64,000 nucleotides of DNA from CAWDPQ01 sp049642465. Lineage in GTDB: Bacteria; Acidobacteriota; Vicinamibacteria; Vicinamibacterales; 2-12-FULL-66-21. Each line of letters starts with the position of its first letter. The first letter of the stretch is position 1. The stretch is taken from assembly GCA_049642465.1 (NCBI GenBank), contig JBAROV010000168.1:1-64000 (forward strand). Reading direction: 5' to 3'. The notes beneath the pieces were generated by a model. It saw only the letters and a list, made by a program, of their open reading frames with translations, searched no databases and had not been told where the DNA came from. A program made the position numbers and the translations under genes. Positions 34,474 to 43,652 of the stretch are shown piece after piece.

Positions 34474-35430
34474 GTGGCTCCGGCCGTCCTTCGTCGCGTC
34501 GCGCTCGCGGTCGTCGCCGGCTTGTCCTTGGCCGCCTGCCGCCAGTCGGCGATCGAATCGAACGTCACGCGAGCGACCGCCGCAGTCGTGCGTGAGCTGG
34601 CGCCGCCCTCCGGCGCGCTGGCGCTTCCCGTGCGCGACGGCTCCATTCGTTTCGCGGTCATCGGAGACTCTGGCCGCGGCGATCAAGCGCAGATCGACGT
34701 CGCCCGTCAGATGGTCGCATGGCGCGAGAAGTTTCCCTTCCAGTTCGTGCTGATGCTTGGTGACAACATCTACGACAGCCACACCGCGAGGGACTACGAA
34801 ACGAAGTTCGAAGAGCCGTATCGGCCGCTCCTCGACGCAGGCGTCCAGTTCTACGCGGCCCTTGGGAACCACGACGATGCCGCGGAGACGCACTACGCGA
34901 GGTTCAATATGGGAGGGGAACGGTACTACACGTTCCGAAAGTCCGAGCGTCGCCTGGAGGCGCTGGTCGGTGCAGCGGCGCGCTTTTTCGTACTCGACAG
35001 CCGGTCGCTCGATCCGGAACAGCTCGAATGGTTCCGGCAGCAGCTGGCGGCGTCGGGGAGCGATTGGAAAATCGCGTACTTTCATCATCCGCTCTACACG
35101 TCGGGCCGCTACCAGCGTGCGGCTCGAACGCTGCGCCTGACACTGGAGCCAATCCTGATCGGGGGGGATGTTGATGTTGTGCTCAGCGGTCACGAGCACT
35201 TCTACGAGCGCCTGATCCCGCAGCACGGGATCTTCTACTTCATCTCTGGCGCCGCCGGCTCACTCAGGCCCGGTGACATTCAGCGGTCCGAACTCACCGC
35301 GCGCGGCTACGATCGCGACTATCACTTCATGATGATGGAGATCTCAGGCCGGGAGCTGTTTTTCCAGGCGATCGACAGAGCAGGAAGGACGATCGATGCG
35401 GGGGTGATCTCGCACAAGCGCGGCAGTTAG
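34474..35430 (+). CDS. Calcineurin-like metallophosphoesterase lipoprotein
   Basis: 318 residues from GTG 34474, two bases after the ATPase stop. The N-terminus has a lipobox (GLSLAAC), so it is probably an envelope lipoprotein. Metal-binding motifs are FAVIGDSGRGD, MLGDNIYD, GNHDDA, FHHPLYTSG and LSGHEHFYER, the standard order of the purple-acid-phosphatase-like group. It would remove phosphate from an external substrate. Its stop overlaps the stop of the convergent gene by three bases. Confidence 0.88.
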   Translation: MAPAVLRRVALAVVAGLSLAACRQSAIESNVTRATAAVVRELAPPSGALALPVRDGSIRFAVIGDSGRGDQAQIDVARQMVAWREKFPFQFVLMLGDNIYDSHTARDYETKFEEPYRPLLDAGVQFYAALGNHDDAAETHYARFNMGGERYYTFRKSERRLEALVGAAARFFVLDSRSLDPEQLEWFRQQLAASGSDWKIAYFHHPLYTSGRYQRAARTLRLTLEPILIGGDVDVVLSGHEHFYERLIPQHGIFYFISGAAGSLRPGDIQRSELTARGYDRDYHFMMMEISGRELFFQAIDRAGRTIDAGVISHKRGS

Positions 35431-37208
35431 TCAGGGCAGGGTCCCGCCGCTCGAATCTGTTGGACCTTCTCCTCGAACGCCACGGCCCAGGCGTGTGGAC
35501 TGCGATTCTCGGCGCGGATCGCCTCGTATTCTGGCGCCCGCGCGCTCGCGAACAGCGACTCGATTTGGTCCCTTGAAAACTGCTCGATGAGCGTCAACAA
35601 AAACTGACGCCCCTCCTCCGAAATGGTGCGTGCCTCGAACGTTCCCCCGTGGTACGGCAACTGCTCCATGGTGACGCGACAGGCGCGCGGGTCGGACCAC
35701 ACCGGTGTTGTTCGCCAGTTGTGCAGATCGAGTTTGGTGGGGCCGAACGTGCTTCCGAGATCCTGGACCATCGCGAGGGGTCTTGCGCATCCGCCGTCGG
35801 GCAGGTCGCTTCCCGGCGGACACACGAGGCGCTGGTTTTCTGCCTTGTTGTCCCAATGTGCGAGGAAGACCGCCAGCAGGCGAAGCGAATCGACTTCCGG
35901 GCGTGAGGAACCGCCCTTGTCGCGATCGATCTTGTCCAGTTCGTACCACGCCCAGCCTTGATCCGAGGACGCTTCGATTCGCCTGCCCTCCAATCGCTGT
36001 TCGATCACTGCAGGCGCAAATCTCATGGGCTGATCGAAATCCACCCCGGTGGGGAAGCAGGGCCAGCGAGCTCCGGTCATCGCATGGCACCGGAGCGCGT
36101 GGTAGGGGAATTGCGGGCATCCCCCGCAGTTCACGCCGCGGACCACATACATGCGGTCAGCCGGGAAGCCGAGTGCCGCAACCAGCCGTGTTGCGGCCAC
36201 TTCTGCATACAACTCCGGATTCGCGACTCCGTATTTGACCTTGACGATTCGTCCGTCCGGCAATTGGCAGTTGAACTTCGGCGTGAGGCCGCCGACTTTC
36301 TCCAGCGCAAATCGACATTCGACGTCCGTCTGTTCCGAGAACAGCCCTTCGTGCGGTTCGGGATTGACCGCCAGGTCCGCCGCCGCCGGCGGGACTGGCG
36401 GAGACATCCACACGCGGGCGCTGGCGAGTGCGGCTTCTCGGATGTCGGTCGCGTGGTCCCTGCCGTTCCGGCCGGTTGCATGGCTCGGACCACTCATCGG
36501 ATCCGCTTCGGAACGACAAGCGGAGAGACTCACGGCAAGCACCACCAGCAATACTGGCGTCAGCGGGCCGCTCTCCACCGTACGCGTCATGGCCGTCTTG
36601 GACGGCAGCGCGCGTGGGGGGAGCAGAACGAGGCCGGTCATATACAACGCAAGACAGATGAATGCGACGTATCCGGTCATCGCCGCATGTGGTTGGTATT
36701 CAATCCCACCAAGGGTGACGCCCGACATCAGCGCGGTCAGCACTCTCTTGAGCGAGCCGCTGTCTGTCGCGTACAGACTCTCGAGGATGATGAAGCGAAG
36801 AATGAAGGCAGCGCCGATCAGCACGAACAGACTGCGCAGCATCCCGGGCCGATCGATTCGGGCTGCCGAAAGACTCAGAAGCTGAACGAACAGGAATACG
36901 GCAAACAGGAAGTGCAGCAGCCCTCGCTCCGGAACGACGAGGCTCATCACCTGAGCGGATGCGGCAAGCAGCGTGAAGAGCACCACGGCTCCGTTCAGGT
37001 TCTCGACAGCACGTCTATCGGAATCAAGCAGCGCCGATGGCAGGAACACGCCCGATCGAACGATCGCGGTGATCAAGATGACCGCAAGGACCACGGCCGT
37101 CAGTGTCGGAGGCACGAGGCGAACGGTGTCTGCGACGCGAAGTCCTCCGAGGAGTGTCACGGTCAGGAAGACCCCGGGGAGGAGGAACGCTTCTCGCAGG
37201 GGCGTCAT
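35427..37208 (-). CDS. Membrane protein fused to a kinase-like lipoprotein domain
   Basis: 593 residues in two parts. Residues 1-200 hold about six membrane helices. Then MTRTVESGPLTPVLLVVLAV with SLSAC (lipobox, C231) looks like an independent lipoprotein signal, and an internal start at 36590 would give a free lipoprotein. The C-terminal part has kinase-fold landmarks: Lys in IVKVKYG (K325), Glu in AEVAATRL (E336), H-W-D-N-K-A-E-N (451-458) like the D-R-H-x-x-N loop of PI3K/HipA-type kinases, and Q-D-L-G (482-485) in the DFG position. The start shares ATGA with the upstream gene. Substrate unknown; a related protein is at 46304. Confidence 0.6.
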   Translation of the reverse strand: MTPLREAFLLPGVFLTVTLLGGLRVADTVRLVPPTLTAVVLAVILITAIVRSGVFLPSALLDSDRRAVENLNGAVVLFTLLAASAQVMSLVVPERGLLHFLFAVFLFVQLLSLSAARIDRPGMLRSLFVLIGAAFILRFIILESLYATDSGSLKRVLTALMSGVTLGGIEYQPHAAMTGYVAFICLALYMTGLVLLPPRALPSKTAMTRTVESGPLTPVLLVVLAVSLSACRSEADPMSGPSHATGRNGRDHATDIREAALASARVWMSPPVPPAAADLAVNPEPHEGLFSEQTDVECRFALEKVGGLTPKFNCQLPDGRIVKVKYGVANPELYAEVAATRLVAALGFPADRMYVVRGVNCGGCPQFPYHALRCHAMTGARWPCFPTGVDFDQPMRFAPAVIEQRLEGRRIEASSDQGWAWYELDKIDRDKGGSSRPEVDSLRLLAVFLAHWDNKAENQRLVCPPGSDLPDGGCARPLAMVQDLGSTFGPTKLDLHNWRTTPVWSDPRACRVTMEQLPYHGGTFEARTISEEGRQFLLTLIEQFSRDQIESLFASARAPEYEAIRAENRSPHAWAVAFEEKVQQIRAAGPCPD

Positions 37209-37693
37209 TTGCGCTGGTCAAACACTCGCAGCGGATTGAAATCCGACGCCTCGCGACGAAGGCCGCGCTCCAGTTCCGCCTTCAATTCGTCCGACGAGTG
37301 CATCCCAAGCTGCGTATCGTCCACGATGACGCGTCCAGCGGGGGCGGCTGCGATTGCACGATCGACGGCCTCGACTCCCTGTTTGAACAGCGCATCGTCG
37401 TTGTACAGGCGCCCCCACCCCTCACGGTAGAAGGAATAGGCGACATAGAACTGAGTCCGGGCATCACGTTTCGCAGGGTCCGCGCGGGCAAAGGCCATTC
37501 GAGCTTCGGCGAACATGTCGCGTCTGAAAAACGCCAGACCTTCTTCGAAGGCCTGCGCGTCAACCCGGTAGGCGCCAACGGTTGCCGCGAGCCCGCCGAA
37601 GGCTTCAGCCCCAGTCTGGGGCTGCGACGCATACAGCCAGACGATCAGCGCGGCATACAGGAGGGAAAACGCGAGACCGGCCGTTCTGACCAT
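37205..37693 (-). CDS. Membrane-anchored TPR-like protein
   Basis: 162 residues from ATG 37693. One N-terminal helix (AGLAFSLLYAALIVWLYA) anchors the protein. The remainder is helical with a TPR-like pair (AFEEGLAFFRRDMFAEARMA and YSFYREGWGRLYNDDALFKQ). Its stop overlaps the start of the kinase-like membrane gene by four bases, so the two products probably act together at the membrane. No enzymatic motif. Confidence 0.7.
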   Translation of the reverse strand: MVRTAGLAFSLLYAALIVWLYASQPQTGAEAFGGLAATVGAYRVDAQAFEEGLAFFRRDMFAEARMAFARADPAKRDARTQFYVAYSFYREGWGRLYNDDALFKQGVEAVDRAIAAAPAGRVIVDDTQLGMHSSDELKAELERGLRREASDFNPLRVFDQRK

Positions 37694-37756
37694 CGTGGGT
37701 ATTGTAAGCAAGAGTTGTTCTCGGCTGGGGTGGTCGCCCAACCGAGGGAGCAGCGA

Positions 37757-38608
37757 TCAGTGCCCGGCGGAGGGTCTTGGAACACCCAAGTCAATAGCGA
37801 CGATTTGCCGGCGATCCCGGACGTAGAGGGTCGTTCCCACGAGCGTGGGGACCGTCCAGGCTTGCTCGCTGAGCACCGGTGATTTGGCATGGACGGTCAG
37901 ACTTGTCGGCCCCGGCGTCGCCAGCGTGAGGTTACCGTCCTCGTCCAGGATGACGAGTTTGTCGCCGGCGCCCACGAGCGTGGCTCTCGCGACTGCGCGA
38001 TCCCGCCAGATCATTTCCCCCGTTGCGGCATCGATCGCGGCAAGCGGCGCGGCACCGAAATCACCATTGGACGCGTAGAGCCGCGACCCAAGACGCACGG
38101 CATTGCCGAAATGTATTCGCACGCGTTTGGTTGACCATACTTCATCAACGATGACCCGATCGCCCTTTCGGGCAAGTCTCAACATGCGGCTTCCGCCGTT
38201 GTAGGCGGAGGACACGAACAAGGTGTGATCCGCATTCCAAATCGGTGTGGCGACGTTCACGCCGAAGTCTGCCGGGTGCGGGTGCGTCCACTCGAGGGCA
38301 CCATTGTCGGGATTGAGACCGGCCACTTCGGCCGACGTGAACACAATCAACTCGGGTTGGCCGTCGAGTTCGATCAGGATGGGCGACGAGTAGCCGTTGT
38401 CGAAGTCCTGCGTGTGCCACGCGATCGTTCCCGACGCGGCGTGGACGGCGACGACGCCGCGACCTTTGCCGCCGGCCGGCCACGTCGTTGCGAGGGGCGG
38501 TGTTTCGACCACGAAATTTCGCGCAGGGCCACCCCACTGCGGCCACGCGCCGCCCGAAGCCGTAGTCGCGAGCGCACCGAGCCAAAGAATCAGCGGCCAG
38601 GCGACCAT
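37757..38608 (-). CDS. PQQ-like beta-propeller repeat protein, internally shortened
   Basis: 283 residues with a signal peptide (MVAWPLILWLGALATTASGG). The start WPQWGGPARNF...PPLATTWPAGG is typical of exported outer-membrane-assembly-B-like propellers of about 400 residues. Here WPAGG is followed at once by KGRGVVAVHAASGTIAWHTQ, which belongs to a later blade. The blades normally between (roughly 100-130 residues) are missing, with GG at the join. The rest (NGYSSPILIELDGQPELIVF and AAIDAATGEMIWRDR) is intact. It may be a natural short form or a deletion derivative that is no longer a closed propeller. Confidence 0.75.
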   Translation of the reverse strand: MVAWPLILWLGALATTASGGAWPQWGGPARNFVVETPPLATTWPAGGKGRGVVAVHAASGTIAWHTQDFDNGYSSPILIELDGQPELIVFTSAEVAGLNPDNGALEWTHPHPADFGVNVATPIWNADHTLFVSSAYNGGSRMLRLARKGDRVIVDEVWSTKRVRIHFGNAVRLGSRLYASNGDFGAAPLAAIDAATGEMIWRDRAVARATLVGAGDKLVILDEDGNLTLATPGPTSLTVHAKSPVLSEQAWTVPTLVGTTLYVRDRRQIVAIDLGVPRPSAGH

Positions 38609-38611
38609 TGC

Positions 38612-39715
38612 CTATCGTCCGGGTGGAGGGTTGAAGAGCGACCCGTCAACGGTGGGATTGATTTCGATATTGCTGACCGTCAGGGTCTGCGACTCCTCCG
38701 GCTTCTCGTTGAACAAGGCCTTGATGCGGAACGGTACATTGAATCCGGCAGTTGCCTGGTAGTCGTCGTACAGGATCGTGAAGGCGCCAAACTCGCCTTG
38801 ATTGTTGCGATCGACATAGGTCAGCACGCGCGGACGCGCAGATGAGGGATCGAGACCGAGCGTCACGTCGAGTCCACCGCGACGGACGCGGACGCGCTCG
38901 ACGTCGATACCTTCAATCGTGCCGCGGCCGAGCGCGGCCAAGGCGACCCCACGACCGGTTCGAGCGCGCAGCAGCGGCACGAGTTGCCGCTCCTGTTCGA
39001 TTGCGCCATTTGCTCTGGCGGCTGCAACCATGGGGTACGACCGCCCCTCGGACACATACCAACCGCCCTCTCGCGTGATAAGCGTCGCGGCCGATCTCAA
39101 ACGGCCCTCCAGCGTCAACGAGCGCTCTGCCCGGACGGCATCTGGAAAGCGCCAGATCGTCCTGATCGTTTCGGGAATCTCGGCCTCCATTCGCCGAACA
39201 ATTCGAATTGCCGTTTCAGCGTACGACGTCATCTCGTCCAGCCGCGCGCCGCCAATTGCGGCGGCGGCTCGATCGAGCCGTGCGCGACCTTGTTGTCGCG
39301 CCCGAGCATCGGAGGGCATCGGTTCGGGGGCCGGAGGAAGATACTTTGCCGGCGCGGCCGCAAAGGCTTTGTGACAATCGTCCGATCCGAACACGTAGAT
39401 CTTTCCTTCGTGCACGAGATAGTCCGACAGGTTGCCCGAAGCGGTTCTTCCCATTCGCGCGCAGAGTCCGCCGAACTGCACCGCGTATTTGCCGGGATTT
39501 TTCTCGAATTCCGCTTTGGTCTCCGCTGACGCGAACAGGTATTCAAGCCCTTCGTGCAAGGCCCTGAACTCGGGCTTCCCGAGAACGTCCTTTCCCTGCA
39601 CCAGCAGAACGGGGTCCGTGCCATCAAGAGCCTCGGTCACGTTCTGTTGCCGCGCAGAGAGTTGAGCGAAAGCGAAAACCGTCAACATCACGACGACGCT
39701 CTTATGGGTCTGCAT
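38612..39715 (-). CDS. Exported YHS-domain protein with LolA-like C-terminal domain
   Basis: 367 residues from ATG 39715 (MQTHKSVVVMLTVFAFAQLS, a signal peptide). Residues about 30-140 are a YHS-type module (DPVLLVQGKDVLGKPEFRAL, LFASAETKAEFEKNPGKYA), with Cys in QFGGLCARMG and SDDCHKAF. The C-terminal half is a beta-rich domain resembling outer-membrane lipoprotein carrier-like folds (RTIWRFPDAVRAERSLTLEG, FEINPTVDGSLFNPP-type ending). Three bases separate it from the propeller gene, so they form one operon with the genes down to 35427. Confidence 0.72.
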   Translation of the reverse strand: MQTHKSVVVMLTVFAFAQLSARQQNVTEALDGTDPVLLVQGKDVLGKPEFRALHEGLEYLFASAETKAEFEKNPGKYAVQFGGLCARMGRTASGNLSDYLVHEGKIYVFGSDDCHKAFAAAPAKYLPPAPEPMPSDARARQQGRARLDRAAAAIGGARLDEMTSYAETAIRIVRRMEAEIPETIRTIWRFPDAVRAERSLTLEGRLRSAATLITREGGWYVSEGRSYPMVAAARANGAIEQERQLVPLLRARTGRGVALAALGRGTIEGIDVERVRVRRGGLDVTLGLDPSSARPRVLTYVDRNNQGEFGAFTILYDDYQATAGFNVPFRIKALFNEKPEESQTLTVSNIEINPTVDGSLFNPPPGR

Positions 39716-39718
39716 GAC

Positions 39719-39755
39719 TCCGAACCTCTCTGAACCTTTCCGAACCCTTTTCACC
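39719..39755. repeat. GAACC 10-nt array between two genes
   Basis: CCGAACCTCT, CTGAACCTTT, CCGAACCCTTTT: three units with a 10-nt step separating the ADOP permease from the YHS gene. The GAACC core matches the arrays at 26086 and 26654. It covers the ribosome-site region of the YHS gene. Confidence 0.65.
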
Positions 39756-42396
39756 CGACTCGCAACGCCACCATCGGATCCACCGAAGCTGCTCGTTGTG
39801 CGGGAATGAGACACGCGATTGCCGCGACGGCGATGAGGACCATCGACACGGCCACAAACGTGAACCCGTCGGTTGGCTGGATGCCGAACAGGAGCGTTGT
39901 CAGGAGGCGTGTGAGCACGAGCGCTCCAGCGAGGCCGATTGCCAGACCAGACAGGACGAGCGCAAGTCCCTGTCGCAGCACGAGGGACAGGACGCTCGCG
40001 CGCTGCGCACCGAGCGCCATTCGAATTCCGAATTCGTGGGTGCGCTGATTGACAGAAAACGCGATCACCCCGGCGATCCCAGCGGCCGTGATCACCAGTG
40101 CGAGTAGCCCGAAGAGCCCGAGGAGCGTCGCCACGAGGGTCGGGGATGCGAGCGACGCGGATCTCACCTCGGCCAACGTGCGAAAGTTATCGACGGGTTG
40201 GTCGGGGTCAATGGCATGGACCGCGCTGCGGATCTCACGTTGCATGATGGCGGGATCGACGCGGCTTCGTACCAGCCAGTTCGTCGACAGAAAGCCCCTC
40301 TGGAAGATGGGCAGATACACTTCGTCGCGCACGGGCTCGCGCAGCTGCTGACGAGTGTCGGCAACGACGCCGACGATCGTTGCCCAGCTGTTGCCGCCGT
40401 TGCCGGATATCTGCTGACCGAGAGGATCTTCGTTGCCCCAGTACCGTCGCGCCATGGAGCGGTTGATGAGCGCAACGGGCCGCGTCTGGCGCGTGCCGTA
40501 GTTGTCCCCGAGGTTGAAATTGCGGCCCGAGATCAGCGGCTGTCCGATTGCTGCGAAGTAGTCGGGCGTCGCGAACAGAAAATCGACCCGCGATCCTCCT
40601 GCGCTCTGCGGGAGCTTGCGCCCCTTGATCAGAATGCTTCCGGACGGCGAGCCTCCGTCGTTGAGCGGGAACGTGCCGCCCCCACCTGCGGTGATCACGC
40701 CCGGGATGCCCTTCATCCGTTCCTCGACGCGCTGCCAGAACTCGGACGTGCGCTCGTCGCGATACTTCGTGAAGTTCAGGTCGATTCTCATCGTCAGGAT
40801 GTTGTCCGTGCGAAATCCAGGATCGACCTGTTGAAGCTTGATCAGGCTGCGGATGGTCAGGCCGGCGCCAATCAGCAGCATGAACGACGCGGCGACCTGG
40901 ACGACGATGAGCCAGTTACGGATGGTTTGGCGGTTGTGCGTCGCACGGCCGCTGTCGCGAAGCGCGGGCGACACCGACAAGCTGCCATTGATGGCCGGGA
41001 CGGATCCGAAAACCAGCCCGGTGACGACCGAGATTCCAAACGTGTAGAGGAGCACCGATGTGTCGATCTGGATTTCCGTTGCGCGCGGCGTGAACTGCTG
41101 CGCGTAGGCGACGAGCAGATCGACCCCCCAATGAGCAAGTCCGAGACCAATCGCCCCGCCCGCGATGGCCAGGATCGTGCTCTCCGTCAGAAGCTGACGC
41201 AGCAGTCGGGTATGGCTCGCGCCGAGCGCCGCCCGTACCGCCACCTCGCGCTCGCGGCGGACCATCCTGGCGAGCATCAGGTTCGCGACGCTGGCGCACA
41301 CGATCAGCAGGACGAAGCCAGCGGTTCCCAGCAGCACGAGAAGGGTACGGCGAAACTCCCGCGTCATCTCGTCCTGAAGAGGAGACGCAGTCGCGCGATA
41401 GCCGCGCTCCTTCGGGTACTCCCGCGGGTGATCCAGCTGCAGCTGTGAAGAGACCACCGACAGGTCGGCGTGGCACTTGTCGAGCGTGACGCCGGGTTTC
41501 AGCCGCCCGAATGCGGTTCCGACGATCCGGAAGGTTCGATTCTCGAGGGCGGACTTGCTGGAGCGAAATGGGCACGCCGACGTTGGCATGTAGACGTCCA
41601 CTTCGAGTGGATACTGCGGAACGGGCGGCAGAATGCCCACGACCTGATGCGGCCGATCGTTCATCTGATAGACCTTGCCGACGACTGTGGGATCGCCGCC
41701 AAAGGTCTTCTTCCAGTAGCCGTGGCTGAGGAGCAGCACCGCCGGTGCGCCCGGCGCATCGTCAGCCGCCTGCAACGTGCGCCCGTAAAGCGGCTTCACG
41801 CCGAGGACGTCGAAGAAGTTCGCGGAGACGACACCCGTTGAGACGCGCTCCGGTTCCGAGCGGCCCAGCAGGATGAACCACATATTGTGGAATTCGACAA
41901 GGCCGTCGAGGCTCTTGGCTTCTCGATAATCGAGGATCTCTTTGTACGAGAAGCCCATGTCCTCGACACCCGCGGCCGGCTGCTGCTGACGGAGGACGAC
42001 GAGTTGTTCACCATCCTTGAAGGGCAGCGGCCGCAGCAGCACACCGTTGACGACGCTGAAAATCGCCGTGTTGGCGCCGATACCAAGCGCCATCGTAAAC
42101 ACGACCACGAAAGCGAATCCAGGACTCCGTCGCAAGTTGCGAAACCCGTAACGCGCGTCCTGGACGAGCGTCTCCCACAGCCGTGACAGCCAGGTATCTC
42201 GCACATCGTCTTTCACGCGTTCGAGGGGACCGAAATTGCGGAGCGCTGCACGGCGTGCCTCCGCCGCCGCCATTCCGGCTCGCACGTACTGCTCGGTGAG
42301 CATGTCGATGTGGAATTCCAGCTCACTCGCCAGCTCACGCTCGTAGCGTGAGCGTCGGAACAGGGAGGAGAGGCGCGTCTTCAATCGATGTACCAT
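39751..42396 (-). CDS. ABC transporter permease, ADOP type (long form with prefix domain)
   Basis: 881 residues from ATG 42396 (MVHRLKTRLSSLFRRSRYER; ATG 42408 is an alternative). Residues 1-75 are the PadR-associated permease prefix domain (ELEFHIDMLTEQYVRAGMAA, EARRAALRNFGPLERVKDD). Then the duplicated MacB-like arrangement: first helix with VVVFTMALGIGANTAIFSVV, periplasmic core, FtsX block, second core, last FtsX block ending ASVDPMVALRVG. This is the diagnostic acidobacterial ADOP architecture. A PadR gene lies 25 bp upstream and probably controls it. No ATPase gene adjoins. Confidence 0.94.
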   Translation of the reverse strand: MVHRLKTRLSSLFRRSRYERELASELEFHIDMLTEQYVRAGMAAAEARRAALRNFGPLERVKDDVRDTWLSRLWETLVQDARYGFRNLRRSPGFAFVVVFTMALGIGANTAIFSVVNGVLLRPLPFKDGEQLVVLRQQQPAAGVEDMGFSYKEILDYREAKSLDGLVEFHNMWFILLGRSEPERVSTGVVSANFFDVLGVKPLYGRTLQAADDAPGAPAVLLLSHGYWKKTFGGDPTVVGKVYQMNDRPHQVVGILPPVPQYPLEVDVYMPTSACPFRSSKSALENRTFRIVGTAFGRLKPGVTLDKCHADLSVVSSQLQLDHPREYPKERGYRATASPLQDEMTREFRRTLLVLLGTAGFVLLIVCASVANLMLARMVRREREVAVRAALGASHTRLLRQLLTESTILAIAGGAIGLGLAHWGVDLLVAYAQQFTPRATEIQIDTSVLLYTFGISVVTGLVFGSVPAINGSLSVSPALRDSGRATHNRQTIRNWLIVVQVAASFMLLIGAGLTIRSLIKLQQVDPGFRTDNILTMRIDLNFTKYRDERTSEFWQRVEERMKGIPGVITAGGGGTFPLNDGGSPSGSILIKGRKLPQSAGGSRVDFLFATPDYFAAIGQPLISGRNFNLGDNYGTRQTRPVALINRSMARRYWGNEDPLGQQISGNGGNSWATIVGVVADTRQQLREPVRDEVYLPIFQRGFLSTNWLVRSRVDPAIMQREIRSAVHAIDPDQPVDNFRTLAEVRSASLASPTLVATLLGLFGLLALVITAAGIAGVIAFSVNQRTHEFGIRMALGAQRASVLSLVLRQGLALVLSGLAIGLAGALVLTRLLTTLLFGIQPTDGFTFVAVSMVLIAVAAIACLIPAQRAASVDPMVALRVG

Positions 42397-42421
42397 GGCG
42401 GACCCCATTCGAACTGCCCAA

Positions 42422-42748
42422 TCAGTGGGCGAGAATGCGCGCGACGGCGCCAGCGAGGCGCTCCCAGTTCTTCGTCTCGGCTGCAAGCTGTTTGCGCCCG
42501 AGACGCGTCAGCTCGTAGTATTTGGCCTGCCGGTTGTTCTCCGAGGCGCCCCACTGCGAGGCAATCAGTCCCTGCTGCTCCAGGCGGTGCAGCGCGGGAT
42601 AGAGCGAACCCTGGTTGACCTGCAGCACGTCTTCAGACACCGCCTGAATGCGCAACGAGATCCCCCATCCGTGCATCGTTCCGGGTTCGAGCGTTTTGAG
42701 AATCAGCAGATCGAGAGTGCCCTGGAGCAGCTCCGACTTCGGCGCCAT
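42422..42748 (-). CDS. PadR-family transcriptional regulator
   Basis: 108 residues: a winged helix with the PadR start KSELLQGTLDLLILKTLEPG, the motif MHGWGISLRIQ, and the wing region VNQGSLYPALHRLEQQGLIA followed by KYYELTRLGRKQL. It is the typical companion of ADOP permeases and is transcribed with the one at 39751. It likely represses the pair and is relieved by a small ligand. The 110 bp upstream would hold its operator, but no clear palindrome was identified. Confidence 0.94.
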   Translation of the reverse strand: MAPKSELLQGTLDLLILKTLEPGTMHGWGISLRIQAVSEDVLQVNQGSLYPALHRLEQQGLIASQWGASENNRQAKYYELTRLGRKQLAAETKNWERLAGAVARILAH

Positions 42749-42859
42749 CCGCCCTCCTGTAGACGATCGACAAAAGCCTACGGTTCGCTCTTGTCGAATG
42801 TCAAGGGGAAAGGGGCGAGTTGTGGGTTGAATGAAAAACGCGAGAGAACGAGGGGTCGG

Positions 42860-43633
42860 TTACCGGAGCGAGGCCTGGAATCGCCGCGCGGTCAGGCTCA
42901 CGGGACGACCGTTGATCGCTTCGTAGTCGTACTGCACTTCCATACGAGAGGTGCCGACGAATTTCACTTTCGCAATGGATTCCGTCGCGACAGGGACGCG
43001 AATGCCATCGAGGCGTCCGTAGGTGCGGATGACGTTCACCCAGCTAGTCCAGAAGGACGGGTTTTTTGCCAGGCGGCCTTCGACGCGCAGCAACTCGGTC
43101 GCATCCGGGCTCAGAACCATGCGGCCGTCCACGAGCATCACGTCCTTACGCTTTGGCTTCAGGAGGACGTACCGCACGCTGTCGTCGGTCGTGACTGCGT
43201 CGGTAAATTGGTAGTTCTCCAGCGACAGGGTGGAGCGTTCGGCGTTTCCGGCGGCAATCAACTCCTGCTCGCGTTTCAGGACGGCTTTCAGCACCTTGTT
43301 GCGGGTGAACTCGGATCCGCGCTCGCTGACGATCTGGTATTTCAAACCGCGATGATCGAGTTCGGTCCAGGCATCAAGCCACGCTTCCTGTTCGAACTTA
43401 TCCGTCCAGGCGTGCATTCGCCGGTAGGCCCGGTAATGGGTAAGCGGTTCGTCCTGCTGAGCGAGGAACTTCGCCGCAGTCGAGCTCTCGGAAGGTCCGG
43501 CGAGCGAAGAGGTCGCGAATGCGACGACAACCAGTGTGAAACCAGCCGCCCAGACGCGCAGCGTCGTGGAGACTTTACGCGACGGCGATGGCTTCGGCGC
43601 CCTGTTTGATCGCATGGCCCACCTCGGGGCCAA
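42860..43633 (-). CDS. Exported protein of unknown function (LolA-like segments)
   Basis: 257 residues; ATG 43615 is an alternative start. After a basic N-terminus comes a membrane or signal helix (VWAAGFTLVVVAFATSSLAG). The middle is charged and helical (HAWTDKFEQEAWLDAWTELD), and the C-terminal half is beta-rich with GRLAKNPSFWTSWVNVIRTY, GRLDGIRVPVATESIAKVKF and EVQYDYEAINGRP, a pattern seen in lipoprotein-carrier-like exported proteins. No catalytic residues recognised. It lies 19 bp after the glycosyltransferase gene, in the same direction. Confidence 0.7.
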   Translation of the reverse strand: MAPRWAMRSNRAPKPSPSRKVSTTLRVWAAGFTLVVVAFATSSLAGPSESSTAAKFLAQQDEPLTHYRAYRRMHAWTDKFEQEAWLDAWTELDHRGLKYQIVSERGSEFTRNKVLKAVLKREQELIAAGNAERSTLSLENYQFTDAVTTDDSVRYVLLKPKRKDVMLVDGRMVLSPDATELLRVEGRLAKNPSFWTSWVNVIRTYGRLDGIRVPVATESIAKVKFVGTSRMEVQYDYEAINGRPVSLTARRFQASLR

Positions 43634-43652
43634 CTCGTCGCAAGAATTGTGC

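Noticed and set aside
35958..37430. Long plus-strand open frame (490 codons)
   Set aside because: Antisense to the kinase-like membrane gene and TPR-like gene, with no domain or ribosome site.
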